DNA from: Mycobacterium sp. BK086
GTDB lineage: Bacteria > Actinomycetota > Actinomycetes > Mycobacteriales > Mycobacteriaceae
NCBI GenBank assembly: GCA_004362315.1
Contig: SNWL01000009.1
Span: forward strand, 310,001-374,000
DNA length: 64,000 bases
Direction of reading: 5' to 3'
The notes beneath the pieces are model-generated. The model saw only the letters and a program-made list of their open reading frames with translations. It was not told where the DNA came from and did not search any database. Below are positions 43,065 to 52,317 of the stretch, piece after piece (position 1 is the first letter of the stretch; every line of letters begins with the position of its first letter). The translations under genes were made by a program, and so were the position numbers.

Positions 43065-44756
43065 ATGGAACTGATTCTCGTCGTCGTCGGCGCCATCGTT
43101 GTCGCGGCGATCGCCAATCAGCGTGGCCTGGAACCCGCCCTGATGATCGTCATCGTCGGCATTGCGGCATCGTTCCTGCCGGGATTCGTAGCGCCTGAAC
43201 TGGACTCGCATGTCCTGCTGACCGTGGTGTTGCCGCCGCTGCTGTATTCCGCGGCGCTGGACTTCTCGTTCCCGGCGTTCATCCGCAACATCAAACCGAT
43301 CCTCGGCCTCGGGGTGGGCTTGGTGGTCGTCACCGCGGTCACCGTCGCCGCGGTCTCGGCGTGGGTGGGTGTGGTGCCGTTGACGTTCGCCACCGCGCTG
43401 GTGCTGGGCGCCATCGTCGCGCCACCGGATGCCGTGACCGCCGTCGCCGTGGGCCGCAAGCTGGGCCTGCCCAAGCGGGTCATGACGATCCTGACCGGCG
43501 AAAGCCTGATCAACGATGCCGCCGCGCTGGCGTTGTTCTCGATCGCCGTCGCGCAGGTCGCCGGCACCCACATCTTCATCGACAACCCGTTCTTGCTGTT
43601 CGGCTACAGCGCGGTGCTCGGTCCGGTGGTGGGCGTTGTCCTGGGCTACGTGACGCTGTGGATCCGCAACCGCCTGAACAGCGCGAGCCTGGAGACGATC
43701 CAGGGCCTGGTGGTGCCGTTCGCCGCCTACATCACCGCCGAGCGGTTCCACGCCTCGGGCGTGCTGGCCGTGGTGGCCGCCGGATTCGTCGTCGGCAGCG
43801 GCACGTTGAGTGCGGGCTACCAGACGCGGCTACAGGAGCGCTACGTCTGGCATTCGGTCGACGTGCTGCTGGAGGCGTTCGTCTTCGCCTACATCGGCCT
43901 GCATCTGCGGTTCGTCCTGGAAGACCTGCGCGACGCCCACGAGTCCCTGACGGAGGTGGCCGTCGCCGCAGCGGTGGTGCTGGCGATCGTGTTGGTGATC
44001 CGTCCGCTGTCGGTGTTTGTGATGTTCGGTCGCGGCGCTCTGTTCCGCCACGTGGATCGAAGGCTGAGTGTGCCGATCCCGGAGAGCGGTGGTCGCGGTG
44101 CGCTGGGTGTTCGTCAGCGAAAGAAGCCAAAGGGCAAGTGGCGGGCCATGATCGACCACACCTCGTTGACCTGGCAGGAGAACGTGGTGGTGTCCTGGAC
44201 CGGGATGCGCGGTGTGGTGACGCTGGCCGCCGCGGCCGGTATCCCGCCGACGATCGCCAGCGGTGAGCCCTTCCCCGAGCGCGCCACGATCCAGGCGATC
44301 GCCTTCGTGGTCGCGGTCGGCACGCTGCTGCTGCAGGGGTGGACTCTGCCGCCGTTGATCCGCCGGCTGAACTTGTCGTCGCCCGAAGACGACCGCGCCT
44401 ACGACCGGGAGGAGACGGCCAAGGCCGAGACGACGGTCCACGAAGCGGCCGATCATGTGCTGGCGTGGTTCGAGGCCCACCCGCCCGACGGGCTCGATCC
44501 CCACGTGCTGACCGACATCCGCAACTGGATCGCCCGGCACTCGAAGGATGCCGACGAGATGCCCGATCCCGAGGAGCATGACCTGCGCGCGGAAGTGTTC
44601 TCAACCCTGTACCGCGAGGTGCTGGCCGCGCAGCGCGCCGCGCTGATCAGCCAGCGTGACTCCGGCCAGATCGATGACGAGGCCGTGCGCGCGATGCTCG
44701 GCCGCCTCGATCTGCAGGAAGCGAGTGTGACCGCGCGGATGGAGAGCAGACTCTAA
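43065..44756 (+). CDS. Na+/H+ antiporter, CPA1 (NhaP-like) family
   Basis: A 563-residue membrane protein with about twelve helices. APPDAVTAVAVGRKLGLPKR and ILTGESLINDAAALALFSIA hold the conserved ND motif that binds cation and proton. SWTGMRGVVTLAAAAGIPPT is the CPA1 helix with the conserved Arg. The last 130 residues are soluble and charged (REVLAAQRAALISQRDSGQI) and may sense pH or regulate transport. It would extrude Na+ (or K+) in exchange for protons. It is 40 bp after the nei-like gene and convergent with the next gene. Confidence 0.92.
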   Translation: MELILVVVGAIVVAAIANQRGLEPALMIVIVGIAASFLPGFVAPELDSHVLLTVVLPPLLYSAALDFSFPAFIRNIKPILGLGVGLVVVTAVTVAAVSAWVGVVPLTFATALVLGAIVAPPDAVTAVAVGRKLGLPKRVMTILTGESLINDAAALALFSIAVAQVAGTHIFIDNPFLLFGYSAVLGPVVGVVLGYVTLWIRNRLNSASLETIQGLVVPFAAYITAERFHASGVLAVVAAGFVVGSGTLSAGYQTRLQERYVWHSVDVLLEAFVFAYIGLHLRFVLEDLRDAHESLTEVAVAAAVVLAIVLVIRPLSVFVMFGRGALFRHVDRRLSVPIPESGGRGALGVRQRKKPKGKWRAMIDHTSLTWQENVVVSWTGMRGVVTLAAAAGIPPTIASGEPFPERATIQAIAFVVAVGTLLLQGWTLPPLIRRLNLSSPEDDRAYDREETAKAETTVHEAADHVLAWFEAHPPDGLDPHVLTDIRNWIARHSKDADEMPDPEEHDLRAEVFSTLYREVLAAQRAALISQRDSGQIDDEAVRAMLGRLDLQEASVTARMESRL

Positions 44757-44820
44757 TTCCCGGGTCGCTACGCTCTCCCCCTAGCCTGCGGCGGGGCGGT
44801 ACCCCCAGCCCGCCGGATCC

Positions 44821-45663
44821 CTAGAAGTCGCCGAACCCGCCGCCGAAATCGCCGCCACCGAAATCGCCGAGACCGCCGCCATCGCCGCCCCAGCCGCCGC
44901 TGTCACCGCCGCCGTCACCACCCCAGCCGCCGCCGTCGGCGCCCCAACCGCCGTCTTGGCCGGCGTCCAGACCCTGGTCATAACCCTGGTCGAAGCCTTG
45001 ATCGAAGCCTGAGCCGTAGCCGTTCTCGAAGCCCGAGGCGCCGTAGTCGACGCCACCCATACCGGAGAACAACGCATCGAACAGCAGGACCGAACCCACA
45101 CCCCAGGCGCCGGCGACCAACGCCGTCTTCCACCACGGCTCGGAGTACCAACCGGCCGGCACCGGACGGCCGGCGACCCGACCGCCGGGGTAGTAGTTCG
45201 GGGTGCGCGCACTGGGCACGGGGGAGGCCTCGATCTCGCGGCCCTCGAACTGAACTTTGCGATCCTCGGTGACCGCACCCGCCGACTTCTGGCCTGCCAT
45301 CGTCTCGAGCTCCGGGCCGGGATCCATGCCCATCGCGGTGCGCGCCGCGCGCACGTAGTACAGCCCCTCGATCGCACTTTCCTTGGCCAGCATGGCCTGC
45401 TTGGCGGTGGCCGCCTGGTCGATCTGCGACGAGGCGGCGGTGAACCGCTCCGAGGCGTCGGCGAGTGCCTGGGTGGCGGCATCGTTGGTGCCGTTGAGGT
45501 TCAGCACCTGGCCGCCGAGGCGTTCGATCACCCGGCGCGCGTCAGCTTTGGCGTCGGCCAGCGAGGCCGCGTTGCGATTGCCCGAGGCCCGCGACGAGCT
45601 CCACACCGCCAGCACGATCGCCACCACGACCACCAGGATGAGCACCACCAGCACACCGTTCAT
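44821..45663 (-). CDS. Membrane-anchored protein with Asp/Gly-rich tail (DUF1542-like)
   Basis: A 280-residue protein. An N-terminal helix (MNGVLVVLILVVVVAIVLAV) anchors it. A helical soluble region follows (RRVIERLGGQVLNLNGTNDA, FTAASSQIDQAATAKQAMLA), then a second hydrophobic segment (TALVAGAWGVGSVLLFDALF). The end is low complexity: a Gln/Asp/Gly stretch and then GGGWGGDGGGDSGGWGGDGG repeats finishing GGGFGDF. The name DUF1542-like is from memory of mycobacterial annotation and not a tested match. Function unknown; the tail could form an extended surface segment. The ATG at 45663 directly precedes the hydrophobic helix. Confidence 0.65.
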   Translation of the reverse strand: MNGVLVVLILVVVVAIVLAVWSSSRASGNRNAASLADAKADARRVIERLGGQVLNLNGTNDAATQALADASERFTAASSQIDQAATAKQAMLAKESAIEGLYYVRAARTAMGMDPGPELETMAGQKSAGAVTEDRKVQFEGREIEASPVPSARTPNYYPGGRVAGRPVPAGWYSEPWWKTALVAGAWGVGSVLLFDALFSGMGGVDYGASGFENGYGSGFDQGFDQGYDQGLDAGQDGGWGADGGGWGGDGGGDSGGWGGDGGGLGDFGGGDFGGGFGDF

Positions 45664-45717
45664 GGCGTCCACACTACCGATGCTGTGAATGTGGCTCGGA
45701 GAACGAGAATTTGCTTG

Positions 45718-46899
45718 TCAGAGCACGCCGAGGGCGCGGTAGACCGCATCGCTCAACACCGTGCTGCGGGGGTCCGCGTTGCATTTGGTGGCGTCGAAAT
45801 AGTTCATCACGTAGGCGTAGCCGATGCGGTGTTCGAGGTCGACGAACCCGTAGGAGCCGCCCGATCCGCCGTGGCCGAAGCTGCGCAGGTTCGGCCCGGC
45901 GACCCCGCGCTGATTGAGCATGTAGCCCAGGCCCCATCCGTGATCGGCCACTCGGGCACCGAGTACGACGTCGGCGTCGAAGCCGCCCTGGGAGACCCGC
46001 ACCAATTCCAGATGGTCGCGGCTGAGCAGCTTCTCCTGCGCCAGCCCGTTGTAGAACGTGGCCAGTCCTAGCGCCGACACGTGACCGTTGGTGCCGGGGA
46101 ACTCGCTGGAGCGCCAGCGCGTGAGTTCGTTGGAGCCGAGTTCGTCGTCGGGCACGAAACCCATGGCGACCGACAGCCCGGCCATCGGGTGCTCCGCGAG
46201 CGAGGTCGGATATCCCGGCGCCTCGCCGTTGGCCAGCACGTCGCGGATGTGGGGCTTGTTGATCATCTCGGCGCAGCGATGGTGCTCGGCGGCGGGCAGT
46301 CCGATGTGCACGTCGATACCCATCGGCTCGGCGATCTCGGTGCGCAGATAGTGGCCGACGGTGCGCCCGGTGACCCGGCGGATCACCTCACCGAGGATGA
46401 AGCCGAACGTCACCATGTGGTAGCCCTGCGCCGTTCCCGGCGGCCACCACGGTTCGGCGGCGGCCAGGTCAGCACACACTCGGTCCCAGTCGGTGGTGTC
46501 ACTCCAGTGCATGCGGGTGCGTGGGCCGATCACCCCGGACCGGTGCCCCAGCACCGATGCGATGGTGATGTCCTGCTTGCCGTTCTGGGCGAACTCCGGC
46601 CAGTACTGCGCGACGGGCGCGTGCAGGTCGATCTCGCCGCGGTCGGCCAGCAGATGCACGCAGGTGCTGGTCAGGCCCTTGGTGCCGGAGAAGACGCTGG
46701 CCAGGGTGTTTTCCCGCCACGGCCGCCGCCGGCGGGCGTCGGCGTAGCCACCCCACAGATTGACCACCAGATCGCCGTCGACCCACACCGCCACGGCGGC
46801 GCCCACTTCGTTGCCGTCAGAGAAGTTCTCGGCGAAGGCGTCGCGAACCGCGCCAAAACCCGCGGCACAGGTACCGCCCATGGGTGTGTGGTCGCTCAA
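45718..46899 (-). CDS. lipP: Serine-hydrolase esterase, beta-lactamase-like (LipP, Rv2463-like)
   Basis: A 393-residue class C beta-lactamase-fold esterase. The SxxK motif is SGTK in LASVFSGTKGLTSTCVHLLA, the Tyr motif is in GYHMVTFGFILGEVIRR, and HGGSGGSYGFVD stands in for the KTG/HTG box. Such proteins hydrolyse acyl esters. The TTG at 46899 was chosen because AGGAGG (46904-46909) is four bases upstream and the product then has LipP length. Internal ATG 46881 and a longer start at 46959 are alternatives. No signal peptide. Confidence 0.9.
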   Translation of the reverse strand: MSDHTPMGGTCAAGFGAVRDAFAENFSDGNEVGAAVAVWVDGDLVVNLWGGYADARRRRPWRENTLASVFSGTKGLTSTCVHLLADRGEIDLHAPVAQYWPEFAQNGKQDITIASVLGHRSGVIGPRTRMHWSDTTDWDRVCADLAAAEPWWPPGTAQGYHMVTFGFILGEVIRRVTGRTVGHYLRTEIAEPMGIDVHIGLPAAEHHRCAEMINKPHIRDVLANGEAPGYPTSLAEHPMAGLSVAMGFVPDDELGSNELTRWRSSEFPGTNGHVSALGLATFYNGLAQEKLLSRDHLELVRVSQGGFDADVVLGARVADHGWGLGYMLNQRGVAGPNLRSFGHGGSGGSYGFVDLEHRIGYAYVMNYFDATKCNADPRSTVLSDAVYRALGVL

Positions 46900-47085
46900 C
46901 GCGCCTCCTGGCCGCCGGGTATCAACGTCCGAATCTACGGAGATCACGCTAGCCAGCAAAGATGTGAGGACGATTGGAGCGCAATCGCAACCAGGTCGTA
47001 ATTAGCGTTGGCGCCCACAAATCTGTTCACGCCGAGTTTCCAGACACTTCCCCGTTCTCCCAGGTCGGTAGGTCACGATCGTGAT

Positions 47086-48759
47086 GTGGAGATTCCCGAT
47101 ACGGGCATTCCGCCGGCGCTGGCGAGCCGGATGACGATGGCCGAGCAGCACGAATGGCATCAGACGTACCTGCGCCGCCACGCGGTGTCGCGCCGTAACT
47201 TCCTGCGCGGGTCGGCGGCCGCCGCGGCTGTCGCGGCCCTGGGCACCGCGCCGTTCGGGCACCGGGCCTACGCGCAGGACGCGCCCTTGGGAGTGGCGGG
47301 CCGGCGGGTCGGATACGGCCCGGACGCGTCGAGCCAGCTAAGGCTGGCCGCCCAGCTTTCCCGCAATCCCGGCGCGACCAAGGTCTTCGTCGACCACGGC
47401 CCGACGCCGGGACTCGGGGCGACGCTGGAGGCGGAAGTCCGCAACCTGGTCACCCAGCTCCCGGACAGCAGCGGCGGCGTGCTTTCGGCCGAGCAGTTCT
47501 ACGTCCACGCACCGCTGGACGGGCTGCCCGGGCGTACGCCGCACTTCTACCGCTGGCGCACCGACGACGGCGTCGTCACCGATGTGCTCTCCGCGACCAC
47601 CGGCATGCCCAGTGCGCGTGATGCCGTGGGCTGGTTCCGGTTCACGATGATGGGGGATCAGGGAACCAACGAAACACCTTTGTTCCCACCGGGTCTGGCC
47701 CCCGGTTACTACGACGACAACTCTTACAGGCCCGACAACGACCCGACGGCCCCGCATGCCGCGAACGTGCTGAATCAGATCGTCGCCTCGCGCCCTGATT
47801 TTCACGTGCTGGCCGGCGACATCGCCTACGCCGACCCGAGTGGGGAAGGTAAACCGCCACAATTCGTCCGAAAAGGCGATCCGCCCAAGGGATTCGACAA
47901 GTTCAACCCCTACGTCTGGGACGTGTACCTGGGCTCCATCGAGGCCAGCGCGTCGACGACACCGTGGATGTTCGCCACCGGCAACCACGATATGGAGGCT
48001 GCCTACCCGGTGCACGGCTACGGCGGCCACCTTGCGCGGCTGGGCTTTCCGGGCAATGGCCCCGCGGGATGCCCGTCGGTCTACTCGTTCACCTACGGTA
48101 ATGTCGCGGTGCTCTCGCTGGACGCCAACGACGTCAGCTACGAGATCAAAGCTAACACCGGGTACTCGCACGGCGCTCAAAATCTCTGGGTGGAAAGAAC
48201 ATTGGCGGAACACCGGGCGAACCCCGATATCGACTTCATCGTCGCGTTCTTCCATCACTGCGCCTACTCCACTGTCTCCGACCATGCCAGCGACGGGGGT
48301 GTGCGGGCGGCCTGGGAATCGCTGTTCGACCGCTACCAGGTCGATCTGGTGTTGCAGGGCCACAACCACGCCTTCGAGCGGACCGATCCGATGCGTGCCG
48401 GGGCGCCCACCCGGGTCGCCGAGGACAACGCGATCGTCTACCCCGAGACCGACGGCACCGTGTACTACACAGTGGGTTCGGGCGGGCGGCGCCGCTACAA
48501 CTTCCAGCCTGGTGAGCAGGAGAGCTACCGCGGCCACGAGTTACCTGACACCGCCGTGCCCAACAGCTACGTCTGGACGGCCGACGGCCACAAGCAGACC
48601 GAGGGGATCGCGTGGTCGCGGGTACGGTTCCGCAACTATGCGTTCATCCGGGTCGACGTGCGGCCGGGAAATCTGCTGAGCGAAATGGACGTCACTGCCG
48701 TCGACGAATACGGGCGTGAGTTCGACAAGCTGACCTACCGCCGCGAGGTCCGCGCTTAG
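47086..48759 (+). CDS. Tat-exported calcineurin-like metallophosphoesterase (purple acid phosphatase-like)
   Basis: A 557-residue exported phosphoesterase. A twin-arginine signal is near residue 35, SRRNFLRGSAAAAAVAALGT, ending at AYAQ. Metal-site motifs in order are MMGDQGTNE, LAGDIAYADPSGEG (near 243), TGNHDMEAAYP (near 298), FHHCAYS, and QGHNHAFERTDP (near 424). The GHNHAFER block and an N-terminal fibronectin-like region are typical of purple acid phosphatases, and Rv2577 is the M. tuberculosis protein I would compare. It should hydrolyse phosphate mono- or diesters outside the membrane. GTG 47086 is a reasonable start, but ATG 47131 also leaves the Tat signal complete. Confidence 0.87.
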   Translation: MEIPDTGIPPALASRMTMAEQHEWHQTYLRRHAVSRRNFLRGSAAAAAVAALGTAPFGHRAYAQDAPLGVAGRRVGYGPDASSQLRLAAQLSRNPGATKVFVDHGPTPGLGATLEAEVRNLVTQLPDSSGGVLSAEQFYVHAPLDGLPGRTPHFYRWRTDDGVVTDVLSATTGMPSARDAVGWFRFTMMGDQGTNETPLFPPGLAPGYYDDNSYRPDNDPTAPHAANVLNQIVASRPDFHVLAGDIAYADPSGEGKPPQFVRKGDPPKGFDKFNPYVWDVYLGSIEASASTTPWMFATGNHDMEAAYPVHGYGGHLARLGFPGNGPAGCPSVYSFTYGNVAVLSLDANDVSYEIKANTGYSHGAQNLWVERTLAEHRANPDIDFIVAFFHHCAYSTVSDHASDGGVRAAWESLFDRYQVDLVLQGHNHAFERTDPMRAGAPTRVAEDNAIVYPETDGTVYYTVGSGGRRRYNFQPGEQESYRGHELPDTAVPNSYVWTADGHKQTEGIAWSRVRFRNYAFIRVDVRPGNLLSEMDVTAVDEYGREFDKLTYRREVRA

Positions 48760-48815
48760 CTTCGGCTCGGGTTCGGTGCAAATCGCACGTCAGTGCACTA
48801 TGGTTCGGTTCACCC

Positions 48816-50399
48816 ATGACTCGTACGGTGCTAGCCCTGCTATCGGTGGGCGTGCTCGCGCTCGCCGGATGTGGTGCGCGGCCCCACGCTGATTCGATTG
48901 CACCGCAAGCGATTACCGGCCCCTATCAACTGTTGCTGGCAGCCTCGGACAACCTCGGTGACTCGCAGGTGCAGGCGGTGCAGCTGACCGCCGAACTGCA
49001 GGGCACCCAAACCCCGGACCGGCTGCAGCGGTGGGCGGCGGCCAACGGACTGTCGGTGCGTTGGGAACAGGGTGCCCGGTGGGCGGTGCTGCAGGGGCCG
49101 CCGGCCAGCGTCGCGTCCGCGTTGGGCGTCGCGGTGCACGACTACCGCAGCCCGCTGGGCGAGCGGTTCTACGCCTCACCCGAGCAACCGGCGGTGCCTG
49201 CGGCGCTGCGTGATTCGGTGTCGGCCCTGGGTCGCATTCTCAGCTACACGCCGTATCACTCCAGCAGCCCGTCGATCCGGCCGCTCCCCACCGATGTGCC
49301 CGACCACAGCCTGCCGCCGGATGCGTTGCGCACCATCTACAACGTGCGGCCGCTGGCCAGTGCCGGCTACACCGGTAAAGGCACCACGATCGTGGTGTTC
49401 GCGTTCGACGGCTTCGACCAGGCTGACCTCGACATGTATGCCCAGACCTACGGTCTGCCCACGTTCACCCCCGAGGTCGTCGGCGGCATGCCCGAGCAGC
49501 GCAACAACGAGGCATCGATGGATCTGCAAGTGGCGCATGCACTGGCCCCCGATGCGCGCAAGGTCCTGGTCAACGCGCGTCCCACGGTCGAGGGCGGCGG
49601 CACCTACGTCAAGATCGCCGACATGATGCAGCAGGTCGCGAAGCGATTCCCCGGTGCGGTGTGGAGCCTGTCGATCGGGTGGGGCTGCGATCGGATGGCG
49701 ACCGCCGCCGACATGACCCCGATCCGCGAAGCCGTGACCGACGCCGTGTCGCGGGGCACCACCGTGTTCAACGCCAGCGGGGACCTCGCCGGCCTGGAAT
49801 GCAAACGCGGGCATGACTGGTCGGCTCCACCGGGTCCGGCTGATGTGGGCCTGGACGCGGTGGCCTCGCTGCCGGAGGTGACAACCGTCGGAGGCACGAC
49901 GCTGTCGACCGACCAGCATTATCAGTGGCTCGCCGAAAACGGCTGGAGCGACGGGCCGCTGACGCAGGGCAGTGGGGGTGGGATCTCCGCCCTGTTCGAC
50001 CGGCCGGAGTGGCAGACGGCGGCACCGACCACCGCGTTGCGACGGCTGACCCCGGACGTCTCGGCCGTAGCCGACACGACCACCGGCGCTGTGATCGTAT
50101 TGCGCCAGCAACTGGTCGTCGGCGGCGGCACATCGCAGGCCGCGCCGCTGTGGGCGGGCATCGCTGCGGTGATGAACCAGTTCCTGCGCGACAACGGAGG
50201 CAGGGCGCTCGGCGATCTCAATCCGACGCTGTACCGGGTGGCCGCCGGGGCGACCAGGCCGGCATTCCATGACATCGTGCTGGGCACCAACGCGGTGGCT
50301 GTTGCGGGCCCCGGCTATGACATGGTGACCGGGCTGGGCACCCCCAACGTCGACAACCTGGCTCGCGACATCCTCGACATCCAGCGGGGCATGGCATGA
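48816..50399 (+). CDS. Sedolisin (S53) family serine-carboxyl protease, lipoprotein
   Basis: A 527-residue protease with a lipobox (VLALLSVGVLALAGC), so it should be lipid-anchored outside the membrane. Residues about 30-150 are a pro-kumamolisin activation domain (TPDRLQRWAAANGLSVRW). The catalytic set is EASMD (Glu/Asp pair, near 231-235), ASGDLAG (oxyanion Asp) and GGTSQAAPLWAGI (Ser near 437). DIVLGTN and GYDMVTGLGTPN form the C-terminal calcium site. All active residues are present. Sedolisins are usually acid proteases. The stop overlaps the next start by 4 bp, starting a three-gene coupled unit. Confidence 0.92.
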   Translation: MTRTVLALLSVGVLALAGCGARPHADSIAPQAITGPYQLLLAASDNLGDSQVQAVQLTAELQGTQTPDRLQRWAAANGLSVRWEQGARWAVLQGPPASVASALGVAVHDYRSPLGERFYASPEQPAVPAALRDSVSALGRILSYTPYHSSSPSIRPLPTDVPDHSLPPDALRTIYNVRPLASAGYTGKGTTIVVFAFDGFDQADLDMYAQTYGLPTFTPEVVGGMPEQRNNEASMDLQVAHALAPDARKVLVNARPTVEGGGTYVKIADMMQQVAKRFPGAVWSLSIGWGCDRMATAADMTPIREAVTDAVSRGTTVFNASGDLAGLECKRGHDWSAPPGPADVGLDAVASLPEVTTVGGTTLSTDQHYQWLAENGWSDGPLTQGSGGGISALFDRPEWQTAAPTTALRRLTPDVSAVADTTTGAVIVLRQQLVVGGGTSQAAPLWAGIAAVMNQFLRDNGGRALGDLNPTLYRVAAGATRPAFHDIVLGTNAVAVAGPGYDMVTGLGTPNVDNLARDILDIQRGMA

Positions 50400-51580
50400 C
50401 GACGCCGGCCGAGACCATGCCGTGCCGAGTCTGCGGGCACGACGTTCCGGCGGGCAGGTTCTGCGGACGGTGCGGAGCACGTCTGGTGCGTGAACAGGGT
50501 GGTGGCCCGGACTGGTTGCGGGTCAACGCCTTTGTCGCGGCACCCGGTGAGAACGTTTTGCAACCCTCGCTCGTCAGCTCACTGTTCCCGCACCTGCCGC
50601 GTCGCTCGCTTGGCACATTCCGGGTCGGATTGGCTTTGGTGGCGGCGCTGCTGATCGCGTTCAGCGTGCTGCACTGGTACGTCCCGATGGTGGCGGTGGC
50701 GACGTTCGCGCCGCTGCTGCTGTTCGTGATCTACCTGACCGAGACCGGTGTCATCGCCGACTTATCTTGGCGTGTTTGGGCTTTGACCGTGGTGTTCGGC
50801 ATCGCGGTGGGGGTGGGCTGGACGCTGCTGACCGCCTCGATCGTCGCCGAGTCCTACAGTCTCGGCCTGGGCACCGAAGTGCCGACGGCGACATTGGTGA
50901 AAGACGCCCTGATCATCCCGTTCGGGGGGCTGTTGGCGATGCAGCTGCCGACCGTGTTGGTTCGGCTGACCCGGCCCCGGGTGCGAGAGTCGTTGGACGG
51001 CTTCGCGATCGGTGTGCTCGGCGCGACGGTGTTCGCGGTGACGGCGACAATGGTCCGGCTGGTTCAGGAGATCGACGCCGGCATCACGTTGAGCGACCAG
51101 TCGGTGACCGATCTGTTGATCGAGGCCGGTGTCCGCGGGCTGACGATGCCGCTGACGGCGGCGACGGTGAGCGGCCTGGTTGGTATCGGGCTGTGGTACC
51201 ACCGCCGGCCGGACGCCTCGCGTATCCGCCAACTGGCGGCCGGGGGACTGATACTGGTGGTCGCCGCTGCGGCGTATGCCAATGTGGGACTGGTCGAGGT
51301 GCTCCAGATCGCCTCGGAACTCCAGTTTTTGGTGCACGTCGCACTGGCGTTCGCGGCGGTGGTGGCGCTGCGGGTCGGGATGCAGGTGGCAGTGCTTCAC
51401 GAACCACAGGACCCGCTGCATCCCGAGCTGCCCATCCTCTGTCCGGGATGCGGGCACGTCGTGCCCGACGTGGCGTTCTGTCCGGCGTGCGGTGTCGCCG
51501 CGCATGCCGCGTCGCGCAGCTCACGTGAGGCTCGCCGGCAGGATCGCCCGCAGCCCGACACCGAGTTGGTGGAGCAGTGA
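50396..51580 (+). CDS. Polytopic membrane protein with zinc ribbons at both ends
   Basis: A 394-residue protein of unknown function. Residues about 9-35 form a zinc ribbon (CRVCGHDVPAGRFCGRCG). The middle has about seven to eight hydrophobic helices (FRVGLALVAALLIAFSVLHW, MVAVATFAPLLLFVIYL, VWALTVVFGIAVGVGWTLL and so on), reminiscent of PrsW-type protease membrane cores but without clear EExxK sequence. A second ribbon is near residue 345 (CPGCGHVVPDVAFCPACG). The two ribbons are very alike. It is coupled to the sedolisin gene upstream and to the next gene by 4-bp overlaps on both sides. Confidence 0.78.
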   Translation: MTTPAETMPCRVCGHDVPAGRFCGRCGARLVREQGGGPDWLRVNAFVAAPGENVLQPSLVSSLFPHLPRRSLGTFRVGLALVAALLIAFSVLHWYVPMVAVATFAPLLLFVIYLTETGVIADLSWRVWALTVVFGIAVGVGWTLLTASIVAESYSLGLGTEVPTATLVKDALIIPFGGLLAMQLPTVLVRLTRPRVRESLDGFAIGVLGATVFAVTATMVRLVQEIDAGITLSDQSVTDLLIEAGVRGLTMPLTAATVSGLVGIGLWYHRRPDASRIRQLAAGGLILVVAAAAYANVGLVEVLQIASELQFLVHVALAFAAVVALRVGMQVAVLHEPQDPLHPELPILCPGCGHVVPDVAFCPACGVAAHAASRSSREARRQDRPQPDTELVEQ

Positions 51581-52314
51581 GCGCGCCGGCGGTGACGCGC
51601 GAACTCGCGCCCGGCTACTCGGTGCTGTCCGGGTCGTATTCGGCGACGCCGCTTCGCTATACGTCGCTGCGACGACTGTTGATGCTGTTGACCGCCGGGC
51701 TCGTGGTCGTCGTCGGCGCGATGACCGCCGCCTCGTTGCTCACCGCCGCCCCGCCGGTTCGCTACGCCTGCCCACCGGACTGTGGCAAGCCGCCGACCGG
51801 GATTCCGGTACAAGCCAATCCGCGTTTCTCGCCGCCCGACGGGTCGTTCTCGGTGGCGTATCCGGGGGAGGGGTCGGCCTACACGATCACCAAGGAGAGT
51901 GACGGGGTCAACGCCGTGTTCACCGGTGGTGACGGCGGCGCAATGGAACTGTTCAGCGTTCCGGCCAAGGGGCGCACGGCCGAACAGGTCGTCGACGACC
52001 TGCTGCACGAGAAGCAGCCTGACGCCACCGTCGCCTACGTGCTGCCGAACGCGACCGTCGGCTACCAACTCGGCTATGGCGCCGTGCTGGATGTCTATCC
52101 GCAGGGCACCAGCGGAGTCGCCCGGCGCACCCGCATTGTCGTGATGGCGGCGGTCAAGAACGACCTGACGCTCATCGGCGCCGCGATCGGGCCCTACCGC
52201 CCATTCCGGCCCGGTGATGGCCCCAGCTTGCCGTCGGGAGCCAATTTGCAACTCGCCCAGGATTTGGGCAAGTACATCAACAGCTTTCAGTGGAAGGGCG
52301 ATCCACCCCGGTAG
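51577..52314 (+). CDS. Membrane-anchored extracytoplasmic protein of the sedolisin operon
   Basis: A 245-residue protein. A cytoplasmic N-terminus of about 35 residues is followed by one helix (LLMLLTAGLVVVVGAMTAAS), then an external domain starting PPVRYACPPDCGKPPTGIPV, with a probable disulfide. The domain FSPPDGSFSVAYPGEGSAYT through YQLGYGAVLDVYPQGT resembles no family I can name. GTG 51577 overlaps the TGA of the upstream gene. With a sedolisin lipoprotein and a zinc-ribbon membrane protein as translationally coupled partners, it may be a substrate, inhibitor or scaffold for the protease (inference). Confidence 0.72.
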   Translation: MSAPAVTRELAPGYSVLSGSYSATPLRYTSLRRLLMLLTAGLVVVVGAMTAASLLTAAPPVRYACPPDCGKPPTGIPVQANPRFSPPDGSFSVAYPGEGSAYTITKESDGVNAVFTGGDGGAMELFSVPAKGRTAEQVVDDLLHEKQPDATVAYVLPNATVGYQLGYGAVLDVYPQGTSGVARRTRIVVMAAVKNDLTLIGAAIGPYRPFRPGDGPSLPSGANLQLAQDLGKYINSFQWKGDPPR

Positions 52315-52317
52315 GGA

